Source: Streptococcus sanguinis (lineage in GTDB: Bacteria > Bacillota > Bacilli > Lactobacillales > Streptococcaceae). Taken from it: DNA of 64,000 bases. Positions 7,866-15,601 of this stretch are shown here, piece by piece. Position numbers and translations under genes: made by a program. Each line of letters starts with the position of its first letter. Within the stretch, counting starts at the first letter, position 1. The notes under the pieces were generated by a model. The model worked only from the letters and a program-made list of their open reading frames with translations. It was not told where the DNA came from and did not search any database. The stretch is taken from positions 2,046,001 to 2,110,000 of the forward strand of contig NZ_LR134002.1 in the NCBI RefSeq assembly GCF_900635155.1, read 5' to 3'.

Positions 7866-8001
7866 CTTCATTTGAGTAAGCCCTATCAGAAGTCACAGCA
7901 ATCGCTCACTTTCCATTTATCATTTTTAATTTATCATGTGAAGAAATGCGCTAACGCCTGCCTTCTTTTATTTTTTAGACCTTATCACAGAAAGGAATCT
8001 T

Positions 8002-8232
8002 ATGATTTACAAAGTTTTTTATCAGGAAACAAAAGAGCGCAGTCCGCGCCGTGAAAAGACACGTGCCCTTTATTTAGAGGTCGAAGCAGCTAATGAATTG
8101 GGAGGCCGCATTCAGGCTCGTAAGTTAGTCGAAGAAAATACCCCTTACAATATTGAATTTATCGAGCTCTTGTCTGACAAACACCTCGAGTACGAAAAAG
8201 AGTCAGGCACTTTTGAATTGACGGAGTTCTAA
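8002..8232 (+). CDS. rpoY: RNA polymerase epsilon subunit
   Basis: This 76-residue protein matches the small epsilon subunit (YkzG/RpoY) of Firmicute RNA polymerase, which binds near the beta' jaw and has been compared with phage Gp2-like inhibitors. The start [20 protein letters not shown] and the segment [33 protein letters not shown] are characteristic. It has AAAGGA upstream and ends 3 bp before rnjA; the rpoY-rnjA pair is conserved across Bacilli, which supports both calls. Confidence 0.93.
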   Translation: MIYKVFYQETKERSPRREKTRALYLEVEAANELGGRIQARKLVEENTPYNIEFIELLSDKHLEYEKESGTFELTEF

Positions 8233-8235
8233 CCC

Positions 8236-9918
8236 ATGGCATATACCTTAAAACCCAAAGAAGTTGGCGTTTTTGCGATTGGTGGGTTAGGCGAAATCGG
8301 TAAAAACACCTACGGGATTGAATACCAAAATGAAATCATCATCGTGGATGCTGGTATCAAGTTCCCAGAAGACGACCTGTTAGGAATCGACTATGTCATT
8401 CCCGACTACTCTTATATCGTGGAAAATATTGACCGCGTAAAAGCTGTCCTCATCACCCACGGGCACGAGGACCATATCGGCGGTATTCCTTTCCTGCTCA
8501 AGCAAGCCAATGTTCCTATCTATGCTGGCCCTTTGGCCCTGGCCCTCATTCGCGGCAAGCTAGAAGAGCATGGACTTTTGCGCGATGCCAAGCTCTATGA
8601 AATCAATCAAAACACAGAACTGCAGTTCAAGCATCTGAAAGCTACTTTCTTCCGGACAACCCACTCTATCCCAGAGCCTTTGGGAATTGTCATCCATACG
8701 CCACAGGGTAAGATTGTCTGTACAGGTGACTTCAAGTTTGACTTTACACCAGTCGGTGAGCCGGCAGACTTGCACCGCATGGCTGCTCTGGGCGAAGAAG
8801 GTGTGCTCTGTCTCCTATCTGACTCGACCAATGCTGAAGTTCCGACCTTTACCAATTCCGAAAAAGTTGTTGGGCAATCTATCATGAAGATTATTGAAGG
8901 CATTAATGGACGGATTATTTTCGCTTCCTTTGCCTCTAATATCTTCCGTCTTCAGCAAGCCGCAGATGCTGCTGTTAAGACTGGCCGTAAGATTGCGGTC
9001 TTTGGCCGTTCTATGGAAAAGGCTATTGTCAATGGGATTGAGCTGGGCTATATCAAGGTTCCCAAAGATACCTTCATCGAGCCAAATGAACTCAAGGACT
9101 ATCCAGCTGGCGAAGTGCTGATTATGTGTACTGGAAGTCAGGGTGAGCCGATGGCAGCCCTGTCTCGGATTGCTAATGGCACCCACCGTCAGGTTCAGCT
9201 GCAACCGGGAGATACGGTCATCTTCTCATCCAGTCCTATCCCTGGTAATACGACCAGCGTTAACAAGCTGATTAACATTATTTCCGAGGCCGGTGTAGAG
9301 GTTATCCACGGTAAGATTAACAACATCCACACCTCTGGACACGGTGGCCAACAAGAGCAGAAACTCATGCTCCGCTTGATCAAGCCTAAATATTTCATGC
9401 CAGTCCATGGTGAATACCGTATGCAGAAAGTCCATGCAGGTCTAGCCGTTGATACTGGAGTGCCAAAAGATAATATCTTCATCATGAGCAATGGTGATGT
9501 GCTGGCTCTGACAGCTGACTCAGCTCGTATTGCTGGCAGCTTCAACGCTCAAGATATCTATGTCGATGGGAACCGCATCGGCGAAATCGGAGCTGCAGTC
9601 CTGCGCGACCGTAAAGACCTGTCAGAGGACGGTGTTGTCCTGGCTGTCGCGACGGTTGACTTTGAGTCCAAGATGATTTTAGCCGGTCCAGATATTCTCA
9701 GCCGTGGCTTTATCTACATGCGCGAATCAGGCGACCTCATTCGCCAAAGCCAGCGCATCCTCTTCAATGCCATTCGCATTGCACTCAAGAATAAAGATGC
9801 CAGCGTCCAATCTGTCAGCGGCGCTATCGTCAACGCCTTGCGTCCTTTCCTCTACGAAAGTACCGAGCGCGAACCTATTATTATTCCGATGGTGCTTACA
9901 CCAGACGAAGATAACTAA
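8236..9918 (+). CDS. rnjA: Ribonuclease J1
   Basis: This 560-residue beta-CASP metallo-beta-lactamase RNase has 5'-to-3' exonuclease and endonuclease activity in mRNA decay and rRNA maturation. The catalytic zinc motif HGHEDHIGG lies near residue 75. CTGDFKFDF carries a further metal ligand. The beta-CASP domain follows (residues about 210-370) with [16 protein letters not shown], and [11 protein letters not shown] plus MPVHGEYRM complete the active site. Length matches RNase J1, and the position directly after rpoY is the usual one for rnjA rather than rnjB. A strong bidirectional terminator follows. Confidence 0.96.
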   Translation: MAYTLKPKEVGVFAIGGLGEIGKNTYGIEYQNEIIIVDAGIKFPEDDLLGIDYVIPDYSYIVENIDRVKAVLITHGHEDHIGGIPFLLKQANVPIYAGPLALALIRGKLEEHGLLRDAKLYEINQNTELQFKHLKATFFRTTHSIPEPLGIVIHTPQGKIVCTGDFKFDFTPVGEPADLHRMAALGEEGVLCLLSDSTNAEVPTFTNSEKVVGQSIMKIIEGINGRIIFASFASNIFRLQQAADAAVKTGRKIAVFGRSMEKAIVNGIELGYIKVPKDTFIEPNELKDYPAGEVLIMCTGSQGEPMAALSRIANGTHRQVQLQPGDTVIFSSSPIPGNTTSVNKLINIISEAGVEVIHGKINNIHTSGHGGQQEQKLMLRLIKPKYFMPVHGEYRMQKVHAGLAVDTGVPKDNIFIMSNGDVLALTADSARIAGSFNAQDIYVDGNRIGEIGAAVLRDRKDLSEDGVVLAVATVDFESKMILAGPDILSRGFIYMRESGDLIRQSQRILFNAIRIALKNKDASVQSVSGAIVNALRPFLYESTEREPIIIPMVLTPDEDN

Positions 9919-9953
9919 AAATAAGCTTTGCTAGGCTAGCAAAGCTTATTTTT
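9917..9953. terminator. Bidirectional terminator between rnjA and the AlkC-like gene
   Basis: The arms AAAATAAGCTTTGCTAG (9918-9934) and their exact complement (9936-9952) form a long A/T-flanked stem serving convergent genes. The minus-strand gene ends inside it at 9946. Confidence 0.85.
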
Positions 9954-10692
9954 CTGCTTTATTTTTTGTTCGCGAAGCATGCTTAATAATCCAAGCGCAA
10001 CTCGGACTCAATTCTTCCTCTTGCCAAGATTCAATTACCCTCTCGAATTTTTCAGGATCTTCTTTATATAAATCATTCAGATTATTAGCGACACTTTTTT
10101 GGATTGATTTATCCGTGTCATCCTTTAGATTTGTTAAAATAGTGGTAAACTCATCAAAATAATCTAAGACCACAGTCTGCTTCTTAGCCCAAGGCAATCG
10201 GATACGCATACACTCGCTAGCTAATCTGCGGACACGCATATTCTCATCTTTACTCCACTCTAGCAGTAAATCCATGGTAGCATTAGGATAATTAGCCAGC
10301 AAGGGCCGCATGGAAAATTCTCCAGTAAATCGCTTGGTTAATTCCTTACTGAAAGCTGCACTCAGCTCGAATTCCTGACCTCCGTAAAGTTCCACATACT
10401 TGCCAATCGGCCACAACCAATACCCTTCTGAAAACATGCCCAAGCCACCCTCTAACTCCGGACCAAGTATCTGCTCAAAAACCTTAAGAGAATCAGCATA
10501 GGAAAGCGGCAAGCATTCTTTGATACTCCTTGCCAGCAGCTCTTGACGCTGAGTAAATTCCAAAGCCTCTAAATCGCTTTCAACTAGAGACATAAAATGC
10601 TGAGTATCAAATTTATCTGTGACTTCTTGCAAGCGACGGCTCAAGTCCTCCGCATAAACCAAATCATAATAATTTTTAACCTTTTTCGCCAT
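9946..10692 (-). CDS. AlkC-like DNA alkylation repair protein (HEAT-like repeats)
   Basis: This 248-residue all-helical protein resembles the AlkC branch of HEAT-like-repeat DNA glycosylases that remove 3-methyladenine and related lesions. Family signatures are WPIGKYVELYGG near residue 95, LTKRFTGEFSMRPLLANYP near residue 120 and MRVRRLASECMRIRLPWAKK near residue 155, matching the VRRL-SEG-RPRLPW segment of AlkC. The Cys-Met-Arg-Ile in place of the usual Gly-Arg-Pro is a local difference. It is the last gene of a VOC-TetR-alkC run and overlaps the TetR gene by 17 bp, so it is probably induced with them. Chemistry is inferred from family. Confidence 0.8.
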   Translation of the reverse strand: MAKKVKNYYDLVYAEDLSRRLQEVTDKFDTQHFMSLVESDLEALEFTQRQELLARSIKECLPLSYADSLKVFEQILGPELEGGLGMFSEGYWLWPIGKYVELYGGQEFELSAAFSKELTKRFTGEFSMRPLLANYPNATMDLLLEWSKDENMRVRRLASECMRIRLPWAKKQTVVLDYFDEFTTILTNLKDDTDKSIQKSVANNLNDLYKEDPEKFERVIESWQEEELSPSCAWIIKHASRTKNKAEK

Positions 10693-11263
10693 GATTTTTA
10701 AATCCCCTTAACAGACTTCTCACTGCTTCTCTAACTTCTGCTTCTTCCTCTTTCTCAGCCAGAAAAAGAGACAACTCGTTCAAGGCGCCTGAAATCATAT
10801 GAGCTGCCATATCCAGATCAATAGAGATAAGTTTCCCTTCTTTAGATAAAATGTCTAATTGTTCTCTCAAATGAAAGAAAGAATTAGCCTCGTCCTGACG
10901 ACGCCACTCTTTCCACTCAACGATATTGGGACCATCAAGCAGGAGAATACGTTTATTTTCGGTCAAGGTCGCAAAACGAACAAAAGCAACACAGCCTTCC
11001 ACCAACTGCTCCCAAGAATCGTGTGCTTCCAGGGCATTTTTTTCTACATAAGACCCCAGTTCGGACTGAATTTGTGCCAGTACGGCGGTAAATAAAGTTT
11101 TCTTATTCCCGAAATGATGATAAAGTGCGCCTCTTGTCACTCCCAATTCATCTACAATTTCTTCCAAGGAAGTTTCTGCATAACCCTTTAAAGAAAAATG
11201 TTTCCGGGCGATAGCTAATATTTTCTTACTTGTCTCTAGAGAAGCCTGCTGCTTTTTATTCAT
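10676..11263 (-). CDS. TetR-family transcriptional regulator
   Basis: This is a 195-residue repressor with the TetR HTH at residues about 8-55 (ILAIARKHFSLKGYAETSLEEIVDELGVTRGALYHHFGNKKTLF) and a helical ligand-binding C-terminal domain. The ATG at 11263 is preferred over the upstream in-frame start because GGAG lies at normal spacing and the HTH begins where expected. It overlaps the VOC gene (ends 11256) and the AlkC-like gene. An inverted repeat in the operon promoter at 11706-11724 is the likely operator, giving autoregulation. Confidence 0.88.
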   Translation of the reverse strand: MNKKQQASLETSKKILAIARKHFSLKGYAETSLEEIVDELGVTRGALYHHFGNKKTLFTAVLAQIQSELGSYVEKNALEAHDSWEQLVEGCVAFVRFATLTENKRILLLDGPNIVEWKEWRRQDEANSFFHLREQLDILSKEGKLISIDLDMAAHMISGALNELSLFLAEKEEEAEVREAVRSLLRGFKNHGEKG

Positions 11264-11675
11264 CTTCACTCTCCAAATAATTTGCCGCAAACTCAGCGCT
11301 AGGTGGAATTACTTGAATTACATCAACCAAAACAGAACCCGGTGCTTCCACAATGAAATGGCACTGACCAAAATCTTCACTCTTAATAGGAAGAAGGAAC
11401 TCCATTTCTTCTTGCTGACGCAAGTCTTCATAAAAACAATCCACATTGTCAACTTCGATATTGATGATTAGGCCACTCGCCTTAGACTGGTAGGCTTGTG
11501 GCACTGTCCCATGCTTACTATCAATAAAAGCAAGCTCAAAACCACTCTCGATATTCTTTAAACTAATATACCAATCTGAACGGAAGATTTCCTGAAATTG
11601 GAAATGCTCAATGAAAAATTGTGCCGCTTGATGGACATCTTCGCTCATTAAAACGGGGTATAAACTGGTAATCAT
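11256..11675 (-). CDS. VOC-superfamily (glyoxalase/bleomycin-resistance-like) protein
   Basis: This 139-residue protein has the paired beta-alpha-beta-beta-beta layout of the vicinal oxygen chelate fold. The first module starts LYPVLMSEDVHQAAQFFIEHFQFQEIFRSDWYISL, and the second contains GLIINIEVDNVDCFYEDL and ends VEAPGSVLVDVIQ. Such proteins act as metal-dependent lyases or as antibiotic-binding proteins; the metal ligands are not clear here. It is the first gene of the operon with TetR and AlkC, so a role against toxic electrophiles or DNA-damaging compounds is a reasonable inference. AAAGGAG precedes the start. Confidence 0.8.
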   Translation of the reverse strand: MITSLYPVLMSEDVHQAAQFFIEHFQFQEIFRSDWYISLKNIESGFELAFIDSKHGTVPQAYQSKASGLIINIEVDNVDCFYEDLRQQEEMEFLLPIKSEDFGQCHFIVEAPGSVLVDVIQVIPPSAEFAANYLESEDE

Positions 11676-11705
11676 TTGTTCTCCTTTTCTTAAACTTTAT
11701 TTTAA

Positions 11706-11724
11706 CATACATACTGAATGTATG
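11706..11724. promoter_or_regulatory. Candidate TetR operator of the VOC-tetR-alkC operon
   Basis: CATACAT-ACTGA-ATGTATG, a perfect 7-bp inverted repeat with 5-bp spacer, lies 31 bp upstream of the first gene of the operon, the usual size for a TetR operator. Confidence 0.65.
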
Positions 11725-11778
11725 CAAATGAATATTAAAAAACAGAAGCCAAATTGACTTCTATCTATTGAGACTAGC

Positions 11779-12183
11779 TCAGCTTAATTTCTTAATAAAA
11801 TGATATTTGGTAATGCCCTTTTGCGGGACATCTGCTAAACTGGCGTAGATTTCATAGCCTTGCTTGATGTAAAAATCCTTGGCTTGATAAGATTTAGTGG
11901 ACAAGGTAATGCTAGTTACTCCAGCTTCTACAGCCTTTTCTTCTAATTCTGCCAGCAGACTAGCTCCCAAACCTTTTTTCTGATGTTCTTTATCCACCAC
12001 CAAAGCCTTGACATGAATATTTTCCAGCACCTGTTGGGCATGGAGCAAGGCAATTAACTGGCCATCTTCCTCCCGCCTTAAATAATAATCTTGAGGCTCA
12101 AGTTTTTCAAGCATATCTGGACCAAAATAGACTTCATATTGCTCATCAAAAACACGCTTAATAAAATCATGAAATTTTTCCAT
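11779..12183 (-). CDS. GNAT-family N-acetyltransferase
   Basis: This 134-residue GNAT-fold enzyme has the strand IHVKALVVDKEHQKKGLGASLLAELEEKA near residue 60, which holds the acetyl-CoA-binding Q/R-x-x-G-x-G/A loop (QKKGLGA). The following SITLSTKSYQAKDFYIKQGYE segment is typical of YhbS-type acetyltransferases. Substrate unknown. A strong GGAGGAG precedes the start. It is transcribed after glnA but a terminator lies between them, so it probably has its own promoter or depends on read-through. Confidence 0.8.
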   Translation of the reverse strand: MEKFHDFIKRVFDEQYEVYFGPDMLEKLEPQDYYLRREEDGQLIALLHAQQVLENIHVKALVVDKEHQKKGLGASLLAELEEKAVEAGVTSITLSTKSYQAKDFYIKQGYEIYASLADVPQKGITKYHFIKKLS

Positions 12184-12200
12184 CTTTCTCCTCCTCCACG

Positions 12201-12236
12201 AAAAAGCAGGGGATATGCCAATCCTCCTGCTCTAAG
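12201..12236 (-). terminator. Terminator of glnRA
   Basis: On the minus strand GAGCAGG pairs with CCTGCTTTTT after a long loop, directly following the glnA stop. Confidence 0.65.
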
Positions 12237-12237
12237 T

Positions 12238-13584
12238 TTAGTATAAATCCAGATAATTATCCACTTCCCATTGGGAGACAAAGGTTGCATAACTAGCCCA
12301 CTCGATACGCTTAGCTTCTAAGAAGCTCGTATAGATATGCTCGCCAAGAGCCGCTTTAACGACTTCGTCTTCTGTCAAGGCCTTCAAGGCATTGTGAAGC
12401 GTTGATGGTAGGTCTGTAATTCCAGCTTCCTTACGCTCCTCTGGAGTCATGATATAAATATTCTCTTCAATTGGTGCTGGAGCTTCGATTTTATTTTCGA
12501 CACCGTGCAGGCCAACTTCCAAGAGAACTGCCATAGCAATATATGGATTGGCCATCGGATCAACCGAACGCAGCTCCAAGCGAGTACCCATACCACGAGA
12601 GGCTGGCACGCGCACCAACGGTGAACGATTACGTCCTGCCCAAGCAATATAAACTGGTGCTTCATATCCAGGAACCAGACGTTTGTATGAGTTGACCGTT
12701 GGATTCATGATAGCTGTGTAGTTATAAGCATGGTTAATCAAACCACCCAAGAAATGGTAGGCTGTTTCTGACAGTTGCATACCTTTTGGATCTTCTGGAT
12801 CGAAGAAAGCATTATTGCCGTCTTGATCAAAGAGAGACATATTACAGTGCATACCAGATCCTGCAATCCCAAACTTAGGCTTAGCCATAAAGGTTGCATA
12901 CAAACCGTGCTTACGAGCAATAGTTTTCACAACCAACTTGAAAATCTGAATCTTGTCACAAGCCCGAAGTACTTCGTCATACTTAAAGTCAATCTCGTGC
13001 TGGCCGACTGCTACCTCATGGTGACTAGCTTCTACTTCAAAGCCCATCTTGGTCAGGACATTGACGATTTCCCGGCGAGTATTGTCTGCCAAATCTGTCG
13101 GCGCCAAGTCAAAATAACCGCCCTTGTCATTTACTTCCAGCGTCGGATCACCATTTTCATCCAGCTTAAAGAGGAAAAATTCTGGCTCTGGTCCGAGGTT
13201 AAAGGATTTGAAGCCCAGCTCTTCCATATGCTTGAGGGCACGCTTGAGGTTGCTGCGAGGATCCCCTAGAAACGGTACATGATCCGTCGTGTAAACATCA
13301 CAAATCAGGCCCGCTACACTGCCGTTTTCATCTCCCCAGGGAAAGACTGTCCAAGTATCTAGATCAGGATAAAGATACATATCTGATTCATTGATACGGA
13401 CAAAACCTTCAATGGAAGAACCATCAAACATGGCTTTATTGGATAAGACCTTGTCAAGCTGTTCATCCGTGGCAGGAATTTCCACATTCTTCATAGTTCC
13501 TAAGATATCAGAGAACATAAGACGAATAAAGGTAACATTTTTCTCTTTTACTTCGCGACGGATATCAGCTGCTGTAATAGACAT
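12238..13584 (-). CDS. glnA: Glutamine synthetase type I
   Basis: This 448-residue GSI-alpha enzyme forms glutamine from glutamate, ammonia and ATP. N-terminal [29 protein letters not shown] includes the beta-grasp domain. The catalytic domain contains [11 protein letters not shown], the metal-binding [24 protein letters not shown] and [44 protein letters not shown] is the glutamate/ADP site. Length and lack of the adenylylation insert match the Firmicute feedback-inhibited form. It is cotranscribed with glnR (31-bp gap). Confidence 0.98.
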   Translation of the reverse strand: MSITAADIRREVKEKNVTFIRLMFSDILGTMKNVEIPATDEQLDKVLSNKAMFDGSSIEGFVRINESDMYLYPDLDTWTVFPWGDENGSVAGLICDVYTTDHVPFLGDPRSNLKRALKHMEELGFKSFNLGPEPEFFLFKLDENGDPTLEVNDKGGYFDLAPTDLADNTRREIVNVLTKMGFEVEASHHEVAVGQHEIDFKYDEVLRACDKIQIFKLVVKTIARKHGLYATFMAKPKFGIAGSGMHCNMSLFDQDGNNAFFDPEDPKGMQLSETAYHFLGGLINHAYNYTAIMNPTVNSYKRLVPGYEAPVYIAWAGRNRSPLVRVPASRGMGTRLELRSVDPMANPYIAMAVLLEVGLHGVENKIEAPAPIEENIYIMTPEERKEAGITDLPSTLHNALKALTEDEVVKAALGEHIYTSFLEAKRIEWASYATFVSQWEVDNYLDLY

Positions 13585-13615
13585 TAAATTTCTCCTTGTA
13601 ATTCAAACAAAATAG

Positions 13616-13981
13616 CTATGGTCGACGCATCTGACCAAAGGTTGGTAGAGAAGAAGCAAAACGGCCTTGCTGCAAGATGTCATGATGCAGGGCACGGCGG
13701 ACATCTTTGTCACTAATGGTCTTGCGGGACTTGGCTTCACGCTCAGCATATTTCCTCTTAATCGCAGCGATATTATAGCCTTCTGAAATATAATCCTTAA
13801 TTTCTAAAAGGCGGTCCATATCATTCAAAGAATACATCCGACGATTGCCCTCATTCCGAGCAGGGGTAATCAGATTCTGGTCTTCATAATAACGGATCTG
13901 ACGGGCAGATAGGTCCGTCAGTTTCATAACACTGCCGATGGGAAAGACTGCCATGTTTCGGCGAAACTCTTTTTCCTTCAT
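13616..13981 (-). CDS. glnR: MerR-type nitrogen regulator GlnR
   Basis: This 121-residue MerR-family repressor controls nitrogen genes in response to feedback-inhibited GlnA. The HTH is VMKLTDLSARQIRYYEDQNLITPARNEGNRRMYSLNDMDRLLEIKDYI (residues about 18-65). The C-terminal tail, which senses GlnA, ends QGRFASSLPTFGQMRRP. It is followed by glnA. A perfect GlnR box and a consensus promoter lie upstream, so it autoregulates. Confidence 0.97.
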   Translation of the reverse strand: MKEKEFRRNMAVFPIGSVMKLTDLSARQIRYYEDQNLITPARNEGNRRMYSLNDMDRLLEIKDYISEGYNIAAIKRKYAEREAKSRKTISDKDVRRALHHDILQQGRFASSLPTFGQMRRP

Positions 13982-14002
13982 TCAAATTCCTCTCTACGCA
14001 CT

Positions 14003-14031
14003 ATTATAGGACGAAATAAATCTTATGTCAA
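14003..14031 (-). promoter_or_regulatory. SigA promoter of glnRA
   Basis: On the minus strand TTGACA (14031-14026), a 17-bp spacer and TATAAT (14008-14003) form a full consensus promoter 22 bp upstream of the glnR ATG. Confidence 0.85.
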
Positions 14032-14038
14032 GAAATAA

Positions 14039-14055
14039 TGTCAGATTTTCTTACA
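14039..14055. promoter_or_regulatory. GlnR box
   Basis: TGTCAGATTTTCTTACA matches the streptococcal GlnR consensus TGTNA-N7-TNACA exactly and lies just upstream of the glnR -35 hexamer. Confidence 0.85.
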
Positions 14056-14061
14056 CGGATT

Positions 14062-14586
14062 TTATTTTTTCTTTTCAAAGATGGCTCGCAGCCGATCTAT
14101 ATCAGAATTTACCAGAATCGCAACAAAGACTCCCATAAACGTTTCAAAGATTCTAGCAAAGACATACAGGATGGTATCTTCCGGCCGAATGGACAGGGTA
14201 ATAATCAGCATGGCAGATACTCCGCCAATGACTCCCGCCTTGTTGTTCATGGCGACATTGGTCATGATTGTCAGCATAGTACAAACCGGCACCAAAAGGA
14301 GGGTGACCCAATACTGCTCCTTAAAAACACTATTGGCAATGAAAAATAGCAGAGCGTAAAAACCACCAATGCTGTTTCCCAAGATTCGCGATGTCCCGAA
14401 GTGGACACTCTTATCAAAATCCTCACGAAGACTAAAGACTGCAGTCAAAGCACCGATTTGCAGGCCTTTCCAACCAAAAAGTCCAAAGAGCAGTAGGATG
14501 ATGAAGACAGCCAGACCGGTTTTAAAGGTACGCATGCCCAGACGAAATTTCGATTTATCAAACTTGTACTTATTGAAATAACTCAT
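14062..14586 (-). CDS. FUSC-like / aromatic acid exporter family membrane protein
   Basis: This 174-residue membrane protein has about four hydrophobic helices (GLAVFIILLLFGLFGW, the AALTAVFS and GGFYALLFFIANSV regions, YWVTLLLVPVCTMLTIMTNVAM, GVIGGVSAMLIITLSI). The RLGMRTFKTGLAVF start and IGALTAVFSLREDFDKSVHFGTSRILGNSIGG are typical of small FUSC/DUF939-type proteins. It lacks the large cytosolic domain of full aromatic-acid exporters. Function is unproven. AAGGAG precedes the start, and the glnRA promoter begins directly after its stop. Confidence 0.7.
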   Translation of the reverse strand: MSYFNKYKFDKSKFRLGMRTFKTGLAVFIILLLFGLFGWKGLQIGALTAVFSLREDFDKSVHFGTSRILGNSIGGFYALLFFIANSVFKEQYWVTLLLVPVCTMLTIMTNVAMNNKAGVIGGVSAMLIITLSIRPEDTILYVFARIFETFMGVFVAILVNSDIDRLRAIFEKKK

Positions 14587-14763
14587 TAGTCTCCTTCCAG
14601 GAAATCCTCCCTCTCTTCATTTTAACATATTTCGTCTCAAAAAAACTCTTTCTGCTCAGGACTTTTCCCGCACAAAGAAAAAGCCCTATCAGCTACCGCA
14701 TCAAGAGCTATCGACTATTTAAAAACTGAGACATTATCAGCCCCAGCCTCGTTGTTATTATCT

Positions 14764-15429
14764 TTAGTTTGGATAGATATAGGTAACGCCACCCATAAAT
14801 TCATTCGGGTTAAAGTAGCCACGATAGTTATTAATCTGCTTTTGGCGATTGTAGTTCGCTTCCAAGACTTGGATAGAGCTGTCGCTTTGCACATCTGTCA
14901 CATAAGCAACATGTCCGTATTCACCGCCATCCCAAACTGCAATAGCGCCTGCTACTGGGACATTTCCTGTTGCATAACCCTGAGCACCAGCATTGATCGC
15001 CCAAGTATTAGCATTGCCCCACCAGTTGCTTGCCCAAGGCGCCATTTCTTTCACACCCCAAGTACATTGACCGATTGGGTAAGAATTGCCATAATCAGTT
15101 GGCGTATTTAAGACAACATCTTCAGTATCAGATACCAAAGCAGCATCGCTTATCGCTTCATAAGCTGGAGCATTGTACGGATTGTAAGTCTGTGCCAAAG
15201 CAGTGCCATTTACTTGCAGCACATCCCCTGGATTAATCGTATCAAAAATTGATTTTCCATTATTGGCAGCAAGTTCGTAAGGATTCATCCCATTGGCGCT
15301 AGCAATGGCAAAAAAAGAGTCCCCATGCTGCACAACGTAAGAATCTGCATTGACAGCCTGAGCGCCGATTGTCGCCAAAAAAGCTGTAGAAGTTAAACCA
15401 AGAGTTGCTTTAGCAAATGCTTTTTTCAT
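14764..15429 (-). CDS. Secreted LysM-CHAP peptidoglycan hydrolase
   Basis: This is a 221-residue secreted protein. A signal peptide covers residues 1-28 (MKKAFAKATLGLTS to VNA). One LysM domain follows (YVVQHGDSFFAIASANGMNPYELAANNG and NPGDVLQV, residues about 31-75). A C-terminal CHAP amidase/endopeptidase domain starts near residue 112 with YPIGQCTWGVKEMAPW (catalytic Cys) and continues to GEYGHVAYVTDV (catalytic His). This is the architecture of streptococcal division or wall-remodelling hydrolases. GGAG lies upstream of the ATG. It may help cell separation; the exact bond cleaved cannot be read from sequence. Confidence 0.88.
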   Translation of the reverse strand: MKKAFAKATLGLTSTAFLATIGAQAVNADSYVVQHGDSFFAIASANGMNPYELAANNGKSIFDTINPGDVLQVNGTALAQTYNPYNAPAYEAISDAALVSDTEDVVLNTPTDYGNSYPIGQCTWGVKEMAPWASNWWGNANTWAINAGAQGYATGNVPVAGAIAVWDGGEYGHVAYVTDVQSDSSIQVLEANYNRQKQINNYRGYFNPNEFMGGVTYIYPN

Positions 15430-15601
15430 AACTGTATTTCTCCGTATAATTTGATGATAAAAAAATCATACCTCATTTACATGTCAGTTTTTTTAGAGTT
15501 ATGTTTTTGTCATGTTACAAATGATTTAGACTTTTGCTACATGAGATTTTGCAGTACTTTTAAAGATAAAAAGGCTAGGGAATCCCTAGCCTCATCTATT
15601 A

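Larger units (their letters stand above)
7655..8001. other. Intergenic region: epimerase terminator and long rpoY-rnjA leader
   Basis: This 347-bp stretch has no convincing ORF. It holds a hairpin after the epimerase gene, the rpoY-rnjA promoter near 7755-7784, and about 210 nt of likely 5' leader that includes a 9-bp hairpin at 7843-7865. Confidence 0.7.

Noticed and set aside
12775..13269. 164-codon plus-strand ORF antisense to glnA
   Set aside because: It lies wholly inside glnA, has no ribosome binding site and no recognisable domain.
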